From contig CAUYLG010071427.1 of NCBI GenBank assembly GCA_963573385.1, forward strand, positions 1 to 64,000: DNA of 64,000 nt, read 5' to 3'. How positions within the stretch are numbered: the stretch's first letter is position 1; every line of letters starts with the position of its first letter. The notes beneath the pieces were generated by a model, which worked only from the letters and a program-made list of their open reading frames with translations, ran no database searches and was not told the origin of the DNA. The DNA is from Cacajao melanocephalus. Taxonomy: Eukaryota > Chordata > Mammalia > Primates > Pitheciidae. The position numbers were made by a program, and so were the translations under genes. Shown piece by piece: positions 1 through 64,000 of the stretch.

Positions 1-150
1 CCCGTAGGGCTCCTCTGCCTGAGAATCTCCTAGTCTGTGGGCAATAAAAATCCGTCTGTAAATGCGGTGTCCACTCACCCTCTGCGCTTTCACTGGGAGC
101 TGCAATCCTGAGCTGTTCCTAATCGGCCATCTTGGATCGCACCCCCAATA
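1..150 (-). repeat. L1 5' UTR-like end
   Basis: Read on the minus strand, the segment just before position 150 resembles the primate L1 5' end (GGCCGATTAGGAACAGCTC followed by a CTCCCAGTG-like stretch). The element would continue left of the window. Exact family not determined. Confidence 0.5.
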
Positions 151-154
151 CCTA

Positions 155-1015
155 ATTTTAATTTCAGTTTTTAATTATACAAGTTTGTATTTATCTAATT
201 GCTTTTTCATACTGACTTCATTTCCTGCAATTTTGTTAAATTCATGGATTAGTTCTAGGAATGTTTGTGTAGATTCATTGGATTTTCTACCTGCAGGATC
301 ATGCCATCTGTGAAAAATGAGAGATTTGCTTCTTTTCCAGTCTGCTATTTATTTTTTACTTGCCTCATTGAACTGGCGAGAACCTCCAGTACAGTGTTCA
401 GTAGAAGCGGTAAGAGCAGGTATCCTTGCCTATTTCCCAATCTTACAGGGAAATCATTCTGCCTTTCACTGTGAAATACAATGTTAGCTTTAAATTTTGT
501 ATAGATGCCCTTTATTAAGTTGAAGAAGTTTCCTTCTGTTCCTTGTTTGATGAGAATTTTTATCATGAATGGGTTTTGAATTTCGTAAAATGCTTTTTCT
601 GCATTTGAACAGATGATTTTCTTTGTAGTTTGTTAATAAGGTAAATTATGTAGATTGTGTTTAAATATAACACCAACCTTACATTCCAGGATAAACTCTA
701 CTTGGTCATTATGTATCTTTTACAAGTATATTCCTGGATTTGATTTGCTGAAATTTTGTGAAGGATTTTTGTGTCTATGATCATGAGAAATATTGGTCAA
801 TAGTTTTATTTTCCTGTAATGCCATTGTCTGGTTTTGGTAGCAGGATAATGCTGGCCTCATAGGAGGAGTTGGGAAGTATTGTCTCTTCTGTTTTCTATA
901 AAAGTTGGTATATGATTGGTATTATTTCTTTCTGAAATGTTTAATTCAATTCACTGTTGATGCTGTATAGTCCTGGGGTTTTCTTTGTAGGAAAGATTTT
1001 AACTGTGAATTCAAT
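155..1015 (-). repeat. L1 ORF2 fragment
   Basis: Minus-strand frame at 345-566 gives a degenerate L1 reverse transcriptase block (RQGYLLLPLLLNTVLEVLA resembles the L1 RQGCPLSPLLFN motif). Flanking sequence also matches antisense L1 ORF2 as usually seen in primate introns. Non-functional. Confidence 0.8.
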
Positions 1016-1828
<813 letters not shown>

Positions 1829-2128
1829 GGCTGGGCATGAGTGGCTCATGGTTGTAATCCCAACACTTTGGGAGGCCAAGACAGGTGGATCACCTGAGGT
1901 CAGGAGTTGAAGATAAGCCTGGCCAGCATGGTGAAACCCTGTCTCTACTAAAAATACAATCAGCCAGGTATGGCGGCAGACGCCTATAATCCCAGCTACT
2001 CAAGAGGCTGAGGCATGAGAATCACTTGAACCCAGGAGGTGGAGGTTGTAATGAGCCAAGATCACACCACTATACTCCAGCCTGGGAGACAGAGCTAGAC
2101 TCTGTCTAAAAAAAAAAAAGAAAAAATA
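1829..2128 (+). repeat. Alu, near full length
   Basis: GGCTGGGCATGAGTGGCTCA start, both arms and a terminal A-run ending about 2128. Confidence 0.93.
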
Positions 2129-2395
2129 TACATATATAAAAAGCAGATTCTAGAGAACCAGTTTTTTGGTTTATTTTATTCATATTTTTCTGGAGTTGAA
2201 AACAATTTTAAAACATCTAGAAACAATGTTGAGAGGCATATGTATTCTGTAACTTAGAATGCTGCTTTTTAAATTTTCAGCCTTTTCATTTTATTGGCTT
2301 CAGTTCAAAAATATAATTAATCTACCAGTCAGAAATAGCACTTTATGCCCAGACATTTTGGCCTTGTTTTCAGGATGTCAACAGCTTGATTTTAG

Positions 2396-2690
<295 letters not shown>

Positions 2691-3473
2691 GTCTCCTCCC
2701 TTGCCTTTCTTTCACACTTTGTTTGCTGCTTGTCCCCTTTTCTCTGTTCTTTCTTGCTTCCTTCCTCCTCCATAAATCTTCCTCTTGTCTTTTACCTTTC
2801 TCACCTTATTGCTTTTCTTTTTCTTCTCATATTTCTCCTCTTTGCCCCTTTTCACCCTCCCTGCTTTCTATACAGATAGGCCAGATAAATTTAGTTTTTT
2901 TCTTTTGCTGTATCCAAGCGCTTTTAAGAGTGTCTAACAAATGTTAGAACCCTCAGTACATCTTTTCTGAATTATAAGTAATAAAATTTCACAGATAATA
3001 AATCTCTTACTCAATTTTTTTTTCTGGCATCTGTGACAATTCCATTTAATAAACATTAAGAACCTGCTATATGTCAGACACTGAATCACAAAGATGAAAT
3101 TAAGACATAGGCCCTGCCCTCAAGGAATTTACAGTATAAGAAGAGAGACTAACAATAGATGACTTTTAAATCTTTATGCTAATGCATTATGGAGGAGAAG
3201 CACTTTTAGCCCAACTAGAAAGTTCTGGGAAATCTAGGAAAAGAATGATGAATAAGGTCTTGCAAGATAAATAAAAGTAGGAAGGGCAACAACAATGTAT
3301 ATATACTTAACAAGACTGAACTGTAGACTTAAAAATGGTTAAGATGGCAAATTTTATTATCTCATGCATATTTACCATAATTTAAAATAAAAAGTAGGAA
3401 ATGTGTTCCAGATAGTGAGAATGGCAGGATCACATTGTCTAAAAAATTGACTCATAGGGAACTATGATAAATA
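2691..3473. other. Pyrimidine-rich tract and unassigned intron
   Basis: 2695-2880 is strongly C/T-biased on the plus strand (CTTCCTCCTCC-type runs). The remainder up to the transposon is AT-rich with old-repeat character (for example ACTTAAAAATGGTTAAGATGG, often seen in old L1 3' ends). No gene. Confidence 0.4.
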
Positions 3474-4359
3474 TAGTTGACTCTTGAATAACACAAGGAA
3501 TTAGAGGCACTGTCTCCCTACACAGTCAAAATCTACTTACAACTTTTGACTCCCCCAAAACTTAACTATTGATGGTCTATTGTTGACTGAAAGCCTTGCC
3601 AATAACATAAACAGTTGATGAACATATATTTTATATGTTAGACAGATTATATACTATATTCTTACAATAAAATAAGCTAGAGAAAAGAAAATATTATTAG
3701 GAAAATCATAATGAAGAGAAGATACATTTACTATGCATTAAGTGGAAGTGGATCATCATAAAGGTCTTTATCCCTGTCATCATCACATTAAGTAGGCTGA
3801 GGACAAGGAGGCACAGGAAGGGTTGGTTTTGCTGTCTCAAGGGTGGCAGAGATGGAAGAGGTGGAGGAGATGAAAGGAGAGGCAAGTGCACTTGGTATAA
3901 CTTTATAGAAAATATCATAATTTGTCTGACTTTTGCTTTTTCATTTCTCTAAAAATGTTACTATATGGTGCCAATTCTTCCACCGTTTGTTTTAGTTTTA
4001 GTACCCACATCACAGAGGGTAGATGTTGTGAAAGAAGTCAAAAACAGTGTTGAGTCATCAGAGCCCTTCTGCCAGATTGTCTAATGTCCATTTGTTTTCT
4101 GGCATTGCTGCTTTTCTGTCTTCTCATTGTCTTGCATTGGTTCAGAAGCCCTTATCTTCATGAAGTCATCTTCTGTTCATTACTGTGGTGTGGCGTTAGC
4201 ACTTGAATTTCTGCAACATCCATATCTTGAAACTTTTTTTTGCCATATTCATGATCTCTTTTATGATTTCCTTGATTTGCTCTATTGTAAATTCTATGAA
4301 ATCCCGGACAACATCTGGACGATTTTTTTCTAGCTGGGATTTATTGTTTCATGGCTTTT

Positions 4360-4540
4360 TAATTTTTTTAGAGATGGGGGTCTTGCCATGTTGCCAGGGC
4401 TGGAATGTAGTGGCGATTGACAGGCAGGGTCATAGAGCACAGTACAGCCTCCAGCTCTTGGGCTTAAGCGATCTTCTTGCCTCAGCCTCCTGAGTAGCTG
4501 GGGCTACAGGTGCCTATGCCACCATTCCTGGCTTAATGGC
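4360..4540 (-). repeat. Alu monomer (FLAM-like) inside the Tigger
   Basis: Single Alu arm, inverse orientation (GAGATGGGGGTCTTGCCATG to GCCACCATTCCTGGCT), with a small internal insertion. Confidence 0.75.
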
Positions 4541-4702
4541 TTTTTCTATAATAATGATGGCATCTTCAATGGTATAATCCTTCTAGGCATTTATGATGTT
4601 CTATCACGGTTCTCTTCTGTAGTATTGATAATCCTTTCCATAGAGTAGGGCATGCAATGAAGTTCTTAAAGGTCTTTGTGACCCCCAGATCTTGAGGTTG
4701 AA

Positions 4703-5098
4703 TTAGAGACGTTGTGTTTGGGAATAAGTAGGCCACTTGACCCCTTTGGTCTTGAACTCATGGGGTTCTGGGTGGCCTGGGACACTGTCCAACATCAAAA
4801 GAACTTTAAAAGGTAGTCCCTTAGTGGCAAGGTACATCCTGACTTCAGGAACAAAGCAGCGATGGAACCAATCCAGAAACAGGGTTCTTGAACAGGCTTT
4901 CTTGTACAGCCAAAAGACTGGCAGCTGGTATCTATCTTTTCCCCTCAAGGATTGAGTGTTTGCAGCATTACCGATAAGGTCAGTCGTGATCATAAACCCA
5001 ACTGCATTTGCACAAAATAGTAGAATTTCCCTATCCCTTCCTACCTTAAATCCTGGTGCTTGCTTCTGTCCCTTACGAATAAATATCCTTTGTGGCAT
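4703..5098 (-). pseudogene. Tigger transposase DDE-domain fragment
   Basis: 131 codons open. FITTDLIGNAAN-like sequence, YQLPVFWLYKKAC and LLMLDSVPGHPEPHEFK match the catalytic core of pogo/Tigger transposases, which descend from the same stock as CENP-B and the human TIGD genes. No other gene explains the frame. Lacks the N-terminal and C-terminal parts in the same frame. Confidence 0.8.
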
Positions 5099-5404
5099 CT
5101 TTTTTCCCCCCAGAATACAGCACTTTTGTCTACATTAAAAACCTGCTCAGGCAGATATTATTTCTCTTTAGTGATTTTCTCAGTGGTGACTGGAAACTTG
5201 TCTGCTGCCTTTTGGTTGGCAGAAGCTGCTTTTCCTGTTCTCTTAACATTTAAAAGCCAAACCTCCTTCTAAAATTCAAACTATCCTTTGCTGGCATTCA
5301 ATTCTTCAGCTTTAAAGATCCATCATCTTCCTTTTGCTTTAAGTTGTAATATAATGACTTTGTTTTTTCTGGAATCATATTAGAGTCTATAGGAATGTCT
5401 TTCT

Positions 5405-5744
<340 letters not shown>

Positions 5745-5781
5745 TGAAGGCTGCATTTTTAATACAAGATAAAAAGGCATT

Positions 5782-5846
5782 TCACAAGAAGTGCAGTGTT
5801 TGCACCTGATGGTGTAGCTGCAGTGATGCAATGATGGGCTCATTAA

Positions 5847-5879
<33 letters not shown>

Positions 5880-5970
5880 TTTTTACAGTGGTCCTTACAC
5901 TGGATTCATTTATTTTGAAATGGTGGGCCACTGTAGCTGAAGATCCTAATCTCTGGCACATATCAAGCAA
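5782..5970 (-). pseudogene. Tigger transposase helix-turn-helix fragment with poly-Lys run
   Basis: Contains MCQRLGSSATVAHHFKINES followed by a lysine run produced by an A-run on the minus strand (plus-strand T-run at about 5860-5884). Matches the psq-type DNA-binding start of Tigger transposases. The A-run looks like microsatellite growth inside the old coding sequence. Confidence 0.65.
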
Positions 5971-6712
5971 TTCAATTTTTCTTGTAATATCATGTGTTTT
6001 CTCTGCTTCTTGGGAGCACTTCCAGGATCACTAGTGACACTTTGTATGGATCCCATGGTGTTATTTAAAGTTTACAGTATTGCACTAAACATCATAAAAA
6101 TATGTGAGAACTGTGAGAGATCACTTTTTATGGCAAGATGCAATTTACTGGAGAGACAAACTGCTCATGAAGAAATGACTAGTGAGTGTCACAAGGCATT
6201 TTAAGCAGATACTTGTAACTTCAGCTTACCACAATAGCAGCAGGAGGTGGCTGTGAAATTATTACAGTATTATAGTGTGCACTACAGTCAGTTTTATGCC
6301 ATTATGATTTAATACTGCACCTTTATGTCTTTTACATTTCTCTTTACTGTGAGTGGTGCCATTTATGGTCTGTAAGTGTTTGTGTGGATAAGTTTTGATT
6401 AATTTTAACTTTTTATAATTGGTGTATACTTTATGGTAGTAAATGATAAAGTAGACTAGTATCTACATATATTTTATGCATTCATGAAATGCCTAACTTT
6501 ATCTTAATTTTTTAATATTTCTAGTTCATCTGTGAGTTTTTTCAAATTATCATAAATCTCCAAAAATTTTTCCAATATTTTTACTGAAAAAAATCCACAT
6601 ATAAGTGGACCCATGCAGTTCAAACTCGTATTGTTCAAGGGACAACTCTAGTTCTTTCTTATACTTAGTTAATTATTTCAAACTATATATTTTCCTTTTT
6701 CTCTATTCTCAG

Positions 6713-60076
<53,364 letters not shown>

Positions 60077-60595
60077 ATCAAGATATTATTGTTAGATTTC
60101 TTCCATGCGTGTGTGTGTTCCAGTAATGTTAATGAGATGGTATTGTAACCGAATTGCATGGATAAAACCTGGCTTAGAATCTAAGATCTTTTGGCCTGGA
60201 CTATAAAACATTCTACTTATTTTTATACATAGAACATGTATATTCTACAATCTGCTTTTTATTAGTTGTAAATATTTTCTTATGTACCAGAGCCAAATAA
60301 GTATATTTGGAACTTGTTAAAATACTTTTTAATTTATAATATACATATTATTTTGATTACCTGTTAAAATTTTGAGTTAAAGTTGCATTTCTTTGGGCAA
60401 GGAAGGAGTCCTCTTAAGTTTGACAGAAAAGAATTTAACGCTCTTTTTTTAAAAGTGGAAGTCATTAACAGTGATTATTAGATCACATATCCATCCTGCT
60501 AAAACACATAAATCCCATTTTGTACTAGTACTTGCAGATTACAGTCAGTTAAAATGAAATGCAACACTGAACTCTATAACATGAAATGATTACTA

Positions 60596-60601
60596 AATAA
60601 A
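60596..60601 (+). promoter_or_regulatory. Proximal poly(A) signal AATAAA
   Basis: AATAAA about 520 bp after the stop codon, followed by a T-rich stretch. A possible proximal cleavage site giving a short 3' UTR. Confidence 0.5.
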
Positions 60602-61254
60602 TTGTTTATTAATTTAGAGCTGTAAGAGGAATTTATTTTTTCTAATATGGATGTACTGCCTAATAATTAACAAAAATTGCCAAAAATTTCTACCACTTTT
60701 TACTAGATTTTAAAAAGCTACTTTCCTTTATATCGTGCTTATGTAAGCAAAAAAAAACAAAAAACAAAAAACAACTGTATTAAAGCAAACTAAGTCAGCA
60801 TTTATATCTGAATTATTACCCGCATATTTTACCAAAGATGTGAATGTTCCCCTTCCCCCTTTTTTGTTTTCTGCTTTTATGACTGTATTTATTCCTTTAC
60901 TGTAAAAGAACATGAAGAACTAATATATGTTAAAAGCTCCTTTGTTAACTGGGTTAAAGTGAGGGAATTTCAGTCTCTGTCAGTGTACTGCCATTTATTC
61001 CTGCGGTCTATAGTCAGTTTCCCCTTTCTGGAGCATTTTCTTATTCACTTAGAAGTGAAGATAAAAGTGAATATGTTTACTATTTCCATATTCATTATTT
61101 AATATTTTATAGTTATAGAATATTTTAACTCATCTTGGATGAACAGTACTTTTCAAACTGTGTCATCTTTCTTTGAAACTGCTTTCTTTGTTCATAAGTG
61201 AAACATCTGTAATGGGACTTTAGTTTTCAAACAAAATTTCTCCTTTTTAATGTT

Positions 61255-61260
61255 AATAAA
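61255..61260 (+). promoter_or_regulatory. Distal poly(A) signal AATAAA
   Basis: AATAAA followed within about 20 bp by a GT-rich stretch (GGTGGATTGTGTTAG), the usual downstream element. The better supported of the two gene-terminal signals. Confidence 0.6.
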
Positions 61261-61280
61261 TTTTTATAAAGTAAATGGTG

Positions 61281-62044
61281 GATTGTGTTAGAAATCCACC
61301 TGTGTATCCTGTGTATGGAGTTTACTTAGAGAAATGGCACCACTCTTTTCCCATACATAGCAACTTGAGAGAACTTTAGAGACACAAGGGAACTTTCTCT
61401 TCTGGTGCCTGACACAGTGATTTTGTTGAGCTTTGTGCTAGGCACTGTGTGTCATTTATCACACATTGTCTCATTTAATCTTCATAGCTCTGCTACAGAT
61501 GAGGAAACAATAGAACAGAGGGTTGTATAAATTAATGAGGATTTACAGATGTTGCAAGTGGTCTCTCTAAGATCCAAACCTGAGCAGTCTATCTTTTGAG
61601 TTCATATACTCTATTCAGTTGCCTATTCCTTAACAGTTACAGATGAGTAAAAGCAGTTTAGTGAATGTAAATTTCCAATTTTGGTACACCAATAGAGGTA
61701 GTTATAGTGATAACACAGAGCAAGAGGAATGCCCAGGCCTGCCCGAGAGAGGTTTAGGAAAGGTTTCATGGGGCCCAGTAGTGCCACAGCTGGAGTATGT
61801 CATTTGGATAAGAGAAAAGGAGGTGCCAGGCAGAGGAAACCAGATGCAAGGGCATCAAGGTGCACACTGAAGGTGCAGGTTGAATGAAAGTGTGCAGTCA
61901 CTTGGCATTTTCAGAGAACTGCATGAATCTTAATATTACTAGAACATGTGGTTTGTGTGACAGCTGGATAGAACAGAAAATTGCATGCTGCATATAAAAT
62001 GGCAGAAAATATCAGAATTTTAATTGTACTCTGGCATTACCACT
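61281..62044. other. Intergenic sequence with a MIR-like fragment
   Basis: 61425-61600 resembles MIR (GTGCTAGGCACTGTGTGTCA, GATGAGGAAACAATAGAAC). No gene. Confidence 0.5.
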
Positions 62045-62415
62045 CTTAACTAATACCTAGTTTTCTTCCCCTCTGGGCATACACAAGACTGTACTTTTCA
62101 GCCTCTTTGTGATTGGTTTGGGCCACGTGACCACTTCTGCCAGTAGGGTTTAGGTAAAAGTGATGTATCACTTCTGAGCCAAAGTACTCAAGACCTGGCC
62201 CCAAACCCTCCCTGATCTTTTCCCTTGCTACAGTGACCCACAAGGCTTCATGTTGCAGACAGTGCAGTTACAAGATGATGGTGGCTCTGTCAGCCTGGTT
62301 CTTTGAATGCTGGTTTGAAGCAGGGTTCTGCCAGTCCCCATTGGACATACAGAATGAACAAGCTTATGCTTTTTTTTTTGTTAAGCCACTGAGATTTTCA
62401 TTGTTTGTAACTATA
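62045..62415 (+). repeat. Old LTR/MaLR-like fragment
   Basis: GTTTGGGCCACGTGACCACT, AGTGATGTATCACTTCTGAG and the terminal GTTAAGCCACTGAGATTTTC pattern. Family uncertain. Confidence 0.4.
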
Positions 62416-62654
62416 TCCAAACACTTAACCTCTCCATCTGCTTCTGTATTTTCTCTTTCTTCAGCCCGTAAATCTTTCCTGAGCTTCGATCTGTAAAGCC
62501 AACTTCAAACTGTTCATCTCTACACAGATGTCTCACAGATACCGCAAATAAGCATGCCCTAAATGGAGCTCTCTGTTCCCTGATACTCAGGCTTCACTTA
62601 TCCCATAGTTCTGCAAAAGGTACCAGCATTCACACGCTGGCCTAAGAAACCTGG

Positions 62655-62905
62655 GCTTCTAAACTTTTCTTGCTCTCAATCCCCACATCTAATATTTCAT
62701 CCTGGCAGACATTTCATTACACAAACATGGTACACTCACCAAAGAATAACTGCTTTTGCACAGGATGTCTTACCACTGTTTTGATGTTTTTTAGTTTACT
62801 TGTCTGACATAAAATATCTGGTTCAGTTCTGTTTCCCATAGTGCTCAGCAAAATGCCTGGCATAATAGATTCAGTAAGTATTCGCTGAATGAATGATGTC
62901 TTGGT
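62655..62905 (+). repeat. L2 3' end
   Basis: Ends with CTGGCATAATAGATTCAGTA and GCTGAATGAATGATG, the L2 ending. Confidence 0.68.
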
Positions 62906-63399
62906 AATTTGATAATTATATTTGTGGGTACATATATTACCTAAAGTATTTTAGTGGAATGTCAGCACTTGTTATATCTAATTGTTTTTCTGTAAATCGT
63001 GCATCTGGAAGGAGAAAAGTCTCAAAAGTAATTCTGTACAGAGTGTGGGTTATTTAATCATCAGAGCTTAACTCCTGCCTTAGGGACCTTATGAGCAAAG
63101 TTTCTAGACAAAAGGGTGAAAGATAAAATATTAAAACAGAAAAGGAAAGGAAACTAAAAGCCCTTGAACTAAAACTATGTGACAGTTATTTACTAGGTGT
63201 TAAACATCTGAGCAAATCACAATCACTCTGGGCTTAAGTTTGCTTATTTTTAAATACTAAGTAAATATCATTTGGGCTGACAGGTTTGTTGTAAGATAAC
63301 ATGAAAATACTTCCTACACTGCACACGATATAAGAGACTAACATTATTACTATATCTGGCTCGTGGGCAATATGAAAATTCCCTGTGTACAGATCTTGA
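62906..63399. other. Unassigned intergenic sequence
   Basis: 63215-63345 may be a MIR relic; no gene. Confidence 0.4.
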
Positions 63400-64000
63400 A
63401 TATAGGATTCCGTACCTCCTATGTCCAGCCTCTTAATGTCTGGCCTCTGGAGTTGTTACCACATGCTCCCATGGTCACCCTCAGCCTCTTGACCTTAACT
63501 GAAGTAACAGACCATCCCATAGGACTGCTCCAATCAGCTTCCCCTCCTCTTGACTCATCACCAGATCCCCTGCCTCCAACTGTTCTCTCCCTGAAAGTAG
63601 TCTTTCCCCTCCTTTCTAATGCTGACCCCTAATCTGATCCCTTCCTTTTCTTCTAGGACTTTCCTCTCAGAATAATACCTTCCCTTTCATGTCTGCAATA
63701 TCTCCCTTTTCATTGCTGCCACCCTGTCAGCCTAACCTACGCAGCTATTCCTCATCTAAAGAAAAGTCCTTCTTAACCTCCAAGCTTCCATCTTGCCCTA
63801 TATCATTGCTTTAAAAAATGGGTAACTTTCTGTTTACAAGAAAAAATGAAAAAATAATTCTCCATTTTCCTCATCTCTCATTGATTTGAAGGAATTTTGG
63901 CTTCTGCCTCCCATCACTATTTAAACTCCTCTCAACAACCTTGATCAAACCCAGCAGCCTTTTCTTAGTCATAGACTTGTGTTACATTGTAGCCTGGAGA
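63400..64000 (+). repeat. L2-like internal fragment
   Basis: C/T-rich diverged text such as AAACTCCTCTCAACAACCTT and CAGCAGCCTTTTCTTAGTC, similar to L2 ORF2. Continues past the window end. Confidence 0.45.

Larger units (their letters stand above)
60077..61280 (+). other. SPAG1: SPAG1 3' UTR
   Basis: AT-rich non-coding sequence following the TAA stop, without Alu insertions and without open frames of note. It holds two canonical poly(A) signals (see separate entries). The end is placed about 20 bp after the distal AATAAA; the true cleavage site is inferred. Confidence 0.7.

Noticed and set aside
61643..61870. 75-codon open frame downstream of SPAG1
   Set aside because: Not similar to any gene I know and lies among old repeats.

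Overview
This is nuclear DNA from a simian primate. The evidence is dozens of Alu elements (monomeric FLAM/FRAM types, J-like and S-like copies, several nested), old and primate-age L1 fragments, L2 and MIR relics, a Tigger DNA transposon, MaLR-type LTRs and a broken ERV-L-like provirus. All of these are spread through the introns of one plus-strand protein gene. There are no operons, CRISPR arrays or recognisable tRNA/rRNA genes.

The gene is SPAG1 (sperm-associated antigen 1, a dynein-arm assembly factor). Sixteen coding exons are visible, from 6713 to the stop codon at 60076. Their summed length is 2514 nt (837 residues plus stop) and every exon junction agrees in codon phase, so the copy looks intact. 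About the first 100 residues and the promoter lie left of the window. The encoded chain has an N-terminal charged region, a first TPR block (exons at 14998-21429), an acidic CK2-like stretch (22638-22797), a GC-rich basic low-complexity linker on a CpG island (35217-35582), a second TPR block (35217-42293), a Ser/Pro/Gln spacer (46971-47137), a third TPR block (50273-58482) and a C-terminal RPAP3_C-like domain (59468-60076). It differs from the human protein as I recall it at many positions, most in the linker exon. A non-human simian, possibly a New World monkey, is the likely source, but the species is not proven.

Layout: 1-6.7 kb, L1 fragments and a ~3.2 kb Tigger element ending 62 bp before an exon. 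6.7-23 kb, seven exons among Alus, two MaLR LTRs and an L2. 23-35 kb, a 12.4 kb intron with an Alu-riddled antisense L1, the ERV-L-like relic (28.04-31.87 kb), an AT-rich palindrome inside its LTR, and another L1. 35-36 kb, a CpG-island exon and its neighbour. 36-60 kb, eight more exons with L2, MIR, L1M and Alu between. 60-64 kb, 3' UTR with two AATAAA signals, then intergenic old repeats.

Points most worth follow-up: the internal CpG island with a strong-context in-frame ATG; a ~316 bp AT-rich quasi-palindrome; a GC-AG intron; a dUTPase-like domain after integrase in the ERV; Alu pairs positioned to delete or circularise particular exons; and a 59-bp perfectly alternating Z-DNA-prone tract. 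I found no wholly new coding system.
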